DNA of 10,273 nucleotides, taken from assembly GCA_030039105.1 (NCBI GenBank), contig JASHQO010000294.1, positions 1 to 10,273 of the forward strand, given 5' to 3'. The notes beneath the pieces were generated by a model. The model worked only from the letters and a program-made list of their open reading frames with translations. It did no database searches and had not been told where the DNA came from. The first letter of the stretch is position 1, and each line of letters begins with the position of its first letter. Positions 7,447-10,273 of this stretch are shown here, piece after piece. Both the position numbers and the translations under genes were made by a program. The DNA is from Xanthobacteraceae bacterium (lineage in GTDB: Bacteria > Pseudomonadota > Alphaproteobacteria > Rhizobiales > Xanthobacteraceae).

Positions 7447-9218
7447 GCTTGTTCCGCGTGAGTCATGTCGATGAGATATTTCTGCATGTCCCACGCTCCG
7501 GTGGGGCAGCGTTCGGCGCACAGGCCGCAGTGCAGGCAGACGTCTTCGTCCTTCACCATGACGCGGCCGGTTTTGAGGCTATCGCCGACATAGAGATCCT
7601 GGGTCAGGTTCTTGGCCGGCGCCTGCAGGCGCGTGCGCAGATCAGCTTGTTCGCCGTTTGCGGTGAAGGTGATGCAGTCCATCGGGCAAATGTCGACGCA
7701 GGCGTCGCACTCGATGCAGAGCTGGCCGGCGAACACGGTCTGCACGTCGCAGTTCAGGCAGCGTTCGGCCTCCCTCAACGCGAGCTCGACGTCATAGCCG
7801 AGTTCGACCTCGGCCTTGATGTCGCGCAACGCCACCACCTTGTCGCGGTGCGGCACCCTGTAGCGCTTATCCGGCGCAATCTCGTTGTCGTAGGACCACT
7901 CGTGAATGCCCATCTTCTGGCTGGTCACTTTGACCTGAGGGGCAGGGCGGTCGTTGATGTCTTCATCGTGGCAGAATTTGTCGATCGAGATCGCGGCCTC
8001 ATGGCCGTGCGCCACCGCCCAGATGATGTTCTTCGGCCCGAACGCGGCATCGCCGCCGAAAAAGACCTTCGGATGGGTCGACGCCATGGTCTTGGAATCG
8101 ACCTTTGGCATGTCCCACTTGTCGAACTCGATGCCGACGTCGCGTTCGATCCAGGGGAATGCGTTTTCCTGGCCGACCGCGACCAGCACATCGTCGCAAG
8201 CGAAATGCTGCTCAGGCTCGCCGGTCGGCACCAAATCGCGGCGGCCCTTGGCATCGCGCACCGCTTTGACCTTCTCGAAGGTAACGCCGGTAAGCTTGCC
8301 ATTGTCGTGGGTGAATTCCTTCGGCACCAGGAAATTGAAGATCGGAATGTCCTCGTGCAAGGCGTCCTCCTTTTCCCAGGGGGACGCCTTCATTTCCTCA
8401 AAGCCCGAGCGCACGATCACCTTGACGTCTTCGCCGCCGAGCCGGCGCGACGAGCGGCAACAATCCATGGCGGTGTTGCCGCCGCCGAGCACGATGACTC
8501 GCTTGCCGATCGCGTTGATGTGGCCGAACGAGACGTTGGACAGCCAGTCGATGCCGATATGGATGTTGTTGGCCGCTTCCTTGCGGCCGGGGATGTCGAG
8601 GTCGCGGCCGCGCGGCGCGCCGCAGCCGACGAAGATCGCGTCGAAATTCTCGGCGAGCAGCGCTTTTAGACTGTCGATGCGCTTGTTGCCGACGAACTCG
8701 ATGCCGAGATCGAGGATGTAATTGCACTCCTCGTCGATCACGCTTTCCGGCAAGCGGAACTTTGGAATTTGCGTCCGCATCATGCCGCCGGATTTTGCAT
8801 CCTGGTCGAACACGACGCATTCGTAGCCCATCGGGGCCAAGTCCCGCGCCACCGCCAGCGAGGCCGGGCCGCCGCCCACGAGCGCGATGCGCTTGCCGTT
8901 CTTCAGCGCCGGCGTCTTCGGCAGGCGACTCTTGATGTCGTCCTTGAAGTCGGCGGCGACACGCTTGAGCCGGCAGATCGCCACCGGCTCCTTCTCGACG
9001 CGGCCGCGCCGGCAAGCCGGCTCGCACGGCCGGTCGCAGGTGCGGCCCAGAATTCCGGGAAACACGTTGGATTCCCAGTTGATCATGTAGGCGTCGCTGT
9101 AGCGACCAGCGGCGATCAAACGGATGTATTCCGGAACCGGCGTGTGCGCCGGGCAGGCCCACTGACAATCCACCACCTTGTGGAAATAGTCCGGGGCCGA
9201 AATGTCGGTGGGTTTCAT
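7416..9218 (-). CDS. korC: GltD-like FAD/NAD(P) oxidoreductase with C-terminal 2[4Fe-4S] domain
   Basis: This 600-residue protein is the likely electron-transfer subunit of the KorAB enzyme. The N-terminal region has Cys18 and Cys22 (CQWACPAHTP) and Cys61, 65 and 69 (GRTCDRPCEPACRRG), as in GltD/dihydropyrimidine-dehydrogenase-type iron-sulfur domains. A FAD Rossmann motif (VGGGPASLAVARDL) lies near 114-127 and a second, NAD(P)-type one (VLGGGNTAMDCCRSSRRLGG) near 243-262. The FAD-closing segment FFGGDAAFGP is at 386-395. The C-terminus holds two ferredoxin motifs: Cys501/504/507/511 and Cys561/564/567/571. ATG 9216-9218 was chosen because AAAGGAG (9222-9228) sits just upstream; a GTG at 9263 would add 15 residues. 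It is first in the operon and overlaps korA. The expected role is electron exchange between the 2-oxoacid oxidoreductase, NADP(H) and ferredoxin. The symbol follows Thauera/Azoarcus usage from memory and is tentative. Confidence 0.85.
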   Translation of the reverse strand: MKPTDISAPDYFHKVVDCQWACPAHTPVPEYIRLIAAGRYSDAYMINWESNVFPGILGRTCDRPCEPACRRGRVEKEPVAICRLKRVAADFKDDIKSRLPKTPALKNGKRIALVGGGPASLAVARDLAPMGYECVVFDQDAKSGGMMRTQIPKFRLPESVIDEECNYILDLGIEFVGNKRIDSLKALLAENFDAIFVGCGAPRGRDLDIPGRKEAANNIHIGIDWLSNVSFGHINAIGKRVIVLGGGNTAMDCCRSSRRLGGEDVKVIVRSGFEEMKASPWEKEDALHEDIPIFNFLVPKEFTHDNGKLTGVTFEKVKAVRDAKGRRDLVPTGEPEQHFACDDVLVAVGQENAFPWIERDVGIEFDKWDMPKVDSKTMASTHPKVFFGGDAAFGPKNIIWAVAHGHEAAISIDKFCHDEDINDRPAPQVKVTSQKMGIHEWSYDNEIAPDKRYRVPHRDKVVALRDIKAEVELGYDVELALREAERCLNCDVQTVFAGQLCIECDACVDICPMDCITFTANGEQADLRTRLQAPAKNLTQDLYVGDSLKTGRVMVKDEDVCLHCGLCAERCPTGAWDMQKYLIDMTHAEQACQRHARSAA

Positions 9219-9221
9219 TGA

Positions 9222-9228
9222 CTCCTTT
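9222..9228 (-). promoter_or_regulatory. ribosome binding site deciding the korC start
   Basis: On the minus strand AAAGGAG is followed by TCA and the ATG at 9218. The match to the anti-Shine-Dalgarno sequence is strong, although the 3-base gap is short. It favours this ATG over the in-frame GTG at 9263, which has no comparable site. Confidence 0.65.
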
Positions 9229-9245
9229 CGCCCGCAGCACCCGCT

Positions 9246-9274
9246 CTTACTGGCGGTAAGCACGCTGCTGCGTG
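9246..9274 (-). other. two back-to-back small hairpins in the korC leader
   Basis: CTTAC-TGGCG-GTAAG (9246-9260) and CACGC-TGCT-GCGTG (9261-9274) are adjacent 5-bp perfect stems. In the korC transcript they would lie about 28-56 bases before the ATG, close to the ribosome site. No known riboswitch or leader family is recognised, and stems this short can arise by chance in GC-rich DNA. Confidence 0.25.
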
Positions 9275-9363
9275 GACTAGGCTTTTTCCCTCAACGGCGG
9301 CCCCCGTAGCCGAATCCGGGCGCGGATATTAGTCGAGAGGGGTACCGATTACTACCGCTTCTG

Positions 9364-9377
9364 CTTGTTATAACAAG
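9364..9377. promoter_or_regulatory. perfect 14-bp palindrome, candidate operator
   Basis: CTTGTTATAACAAG is a perfect inverted repeat with no spacer. A TAACAA half-site recurs at 9398-9403, and TTGT at 9381-9384 forms a weaker dyad with it. Position, about 146 bp upstream of korC and 175 bp upstream of atp12, suits a regulator of the divergent region. The type of regulator cannot be named: it does not match the FNR/CRP TTGAT-N4-ATCAA pattern, while TetR- or MarR-type repressors commonly use compact dyads of this kind. Confidence 0.45.
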
Positions 9378-9551
9378 GTTTTGTCAGCGGTGGTCCTTAA
9401 CAACGGCGCGATTGGGATGAACATTCGGCAAGGTTTCGGCAGCACCGGCCACCAGGTTTTTGCGGTCATGACGTAACTATTTGAAGATAAATGATAAATT
9501 ATCGTAGCTGCGTGACTTGAGCGGCCCCGCGCCACCATGATCTAAGGGCGC

Positions 9552-10273
9552 ATGCGCGAACCGTTTGAGAATGCCTCAGTAGACGATCCGATGGCGGCGG
9601 CGCGGCGCGCCACGCGGACGGCGCTGGCACGGCGTTTCTACGCGCGGGCGACGACAGCGTGCACGGCCGAAGGCCACGCCATATTGCTCGACGATAAGCC
9701 GGTTCGAACGCCGGCACGCCGGGTGCTGGCGGCACCGACCGCGCCGCTCGGTGCCGCGATCGCATCCGAGTGGCAGGCCCAGGAGGGCATTATCGACCCG
9801 GCCAAGATGCCGCTGACCCGGCTCGCCAACGCCATCATCGATGGCGTCGCCGCGGCGCCACAGCCGGTCGCGGCTGAGATTGCCAAGTACCTCGCCTCGG
9901 ATCTCCTGCTCTATCGCGCCCAAGCGCCGGAAGGGCTGGTGGAGCGCCAGAGCCGCCACTGGGAGCCGATCCTGGCCTGGGCCCGCCAGGCGCTCGGCGC
10001 CGACTTCAGGACCACCCAGGGCGTCGTCCACGTGGCCCAGCCCGAGGCCGCCGTGGCGGCGGCGGCCGCGGCCATTCCAGACCAGCCGTGGCGGCTTGGC
10101 GCAGCGCACTCGATCACGACTCTGACAGGCTCGGCGTTGGTTGCGCTCGCCATGACGCGCGGCGCGCTCGCCGCCGACGCGGCCTGGCAGGCCGCTCACG
10201 TCGACGAGGACTGGAATATGGCGCAATGGGGCCGCGATGAATTGGCGTTGCAACGCCGCGAATTCCGCCACGC
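9552..10273 (+). CDS. ATP12-family F1-ATPase assembly chaperone, 3' end cut
   Basis: The frame is open from ATG 9552 to the window edge, giving 240 visible residues and no stop. The family's motifs appear in order: ILLDDKPVRTPARRVL (about 44-59), SEWQAQEGIIDPAKMPLTRLANAIID (72-97), SDLLLYRA, then SITTLTGSALVALA and VDEDWNMAQWG near the end. In mitochondria ATP12 binds the F1 alpha subunit before assembly of ATP synthase; the bacterial members are found in alphaproteobacteria and are presumed to act likewise in the cytoplasm. Full-length members are about 240-260 residues, so only a few residues should be missing. TAAGGG (9543-9548) is a fair ribosome site 3 bases before the ATG; ATG 9591 is an alternative. 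It is divergent from the kor operon and no partner gene is visible. Confidence 0.88.
   Translation, partial: MREPFENASVDDPMAAARRATRTALARRFYARATTACTAEGHAILLDDKPVRTPARRVLAAPTAPLGAAIASEWQAQEGIIDPAKMPLTRLANAIIDGVAAAPQPVAAEIAKYLASDLLLYRAQAPEGLVERQSRHWEPILAWARQALGADFRTTQGVVHVAQPEAAVAAAAAAIPDQPWRLGAAHSITTLTGSALVALAMTRGALAADAAWQAAHVDEDWNMAQWGRDELALQRREFRH

Larger units (their letters stand above)
9219..9551. promoter_or_regulatory. 333-bp divergent intergenic region between korC and atp12
   Basis: No convincing gene lies in this stretch. It must hold promoters for both directions. For korC a weak sigma-70-like pair on the minus strand is TTGTTA (9376-9371), a 16-bp spacer and TAGTAA (9354-9349), which would place the palindrome at 9364-9377 over the -35 element. 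For atp12 no good promoter pair was found; an AT-rich patch at about 9475-9505 includes GATAA-A-TTATC (9493-9503), an 11-bp symmetric site. Two small stem-loops lie in the korC leader (9246-9260 and 9261-9274). All promoter assignments are tentative. Confidence 0.4.

Noticed and set aside
7434..8669. Plus-strand open frame of 411 codons opposite korC
   Set aside because: It mirrors a gene with Rossmann and ferredoxin motifs. It has no domain signal or ribosome site of note.
9481..9509. TTGAAG as a -35 box for atp12
   Set aside because: No acceptable -10 hexamer lies at 16-18 bp spacing; the AT-rich patch alone does not support a promoter call.

Overview
The window reads as chromosomal DNA of a high-GC alphaproteobacterium, most likely in the order Hyphomicrobiales (Bradyrhizobium, Rhodopseudomonas, Pseudolabrys or relatives). 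The evidence is an ATP12-type F1-ATPase assembly chaperone at the right end (a family of alphaproteobacteria and mitochondria), the protein families present, and three kinds of intergenic palindromic repeat that I recall as abundant in that order. The genus is inferred. No database search was possible.

Layout. Positions 1-331 hold the 3' end of a c-type cytochrome gene (+). A same-strand block follows: a periplasmic HtrA/DegP-type protease (406-1809), then after only 4 bp the AAA+ replication/recombination factor RarA (1814-3148), then a 191-bp gap with a palindromic repeat, then an RluC/RluA-family pseudouridine synthase (start chosen at 3340, stop at 4335). A 211-bp convergent gap (4336-4546) is almost wholly filled by stacked repeat elements. 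On the minus strand a tight three-gene operon runs leftward from 9218 to 4547. Its first gene is a GltD-like flavo-iron-sulfur oxidoreductase (korC-like), the second a fused gamma-alpha subunit of a 2-oxoacid:ferredoxin oxidoreductase (korA), and the third its TPP-binding beta subunit (korB). Both junctions overlap. A 333-bp divergent intergenic region (9219-9551) carries a perfect 14-bp palindrome and small hairpins. It is followed by atp12 (9552 to the window edge, +, cut at the 3' end).

How the genes work together. The left block is housekeeping: envelope protein quality control, replication-fork rescue and rRNA modification. The distinctive part is the minus-strand operon. KorA and KorB would oxidise a 2-oxoacid (2-oxoglutarate is my best guess) with CoA and pass low-potential electrons on. 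KorC carries an N-terminal Cys-rich domain, FAD and NAD(P) Rossmann folds and a C-terminal 2[4Fe-4S] ferredoxin domain, so it would link the complex to NADP(H) and/or ferredoxin. From memory, this is the subunit plan of the three-component 2-oxoglutarate:NADP+/ferredoxin oxidoreductases studied in Thauera and Azoarcus, which supply reductant for aromatic-ring reduction. No ring-reducing or nitrogenase gene lies in this window, so the electron acceptor here is unknown. I found no CRISPR array, tRNA, rRNA, insertion sequence or phage gene.
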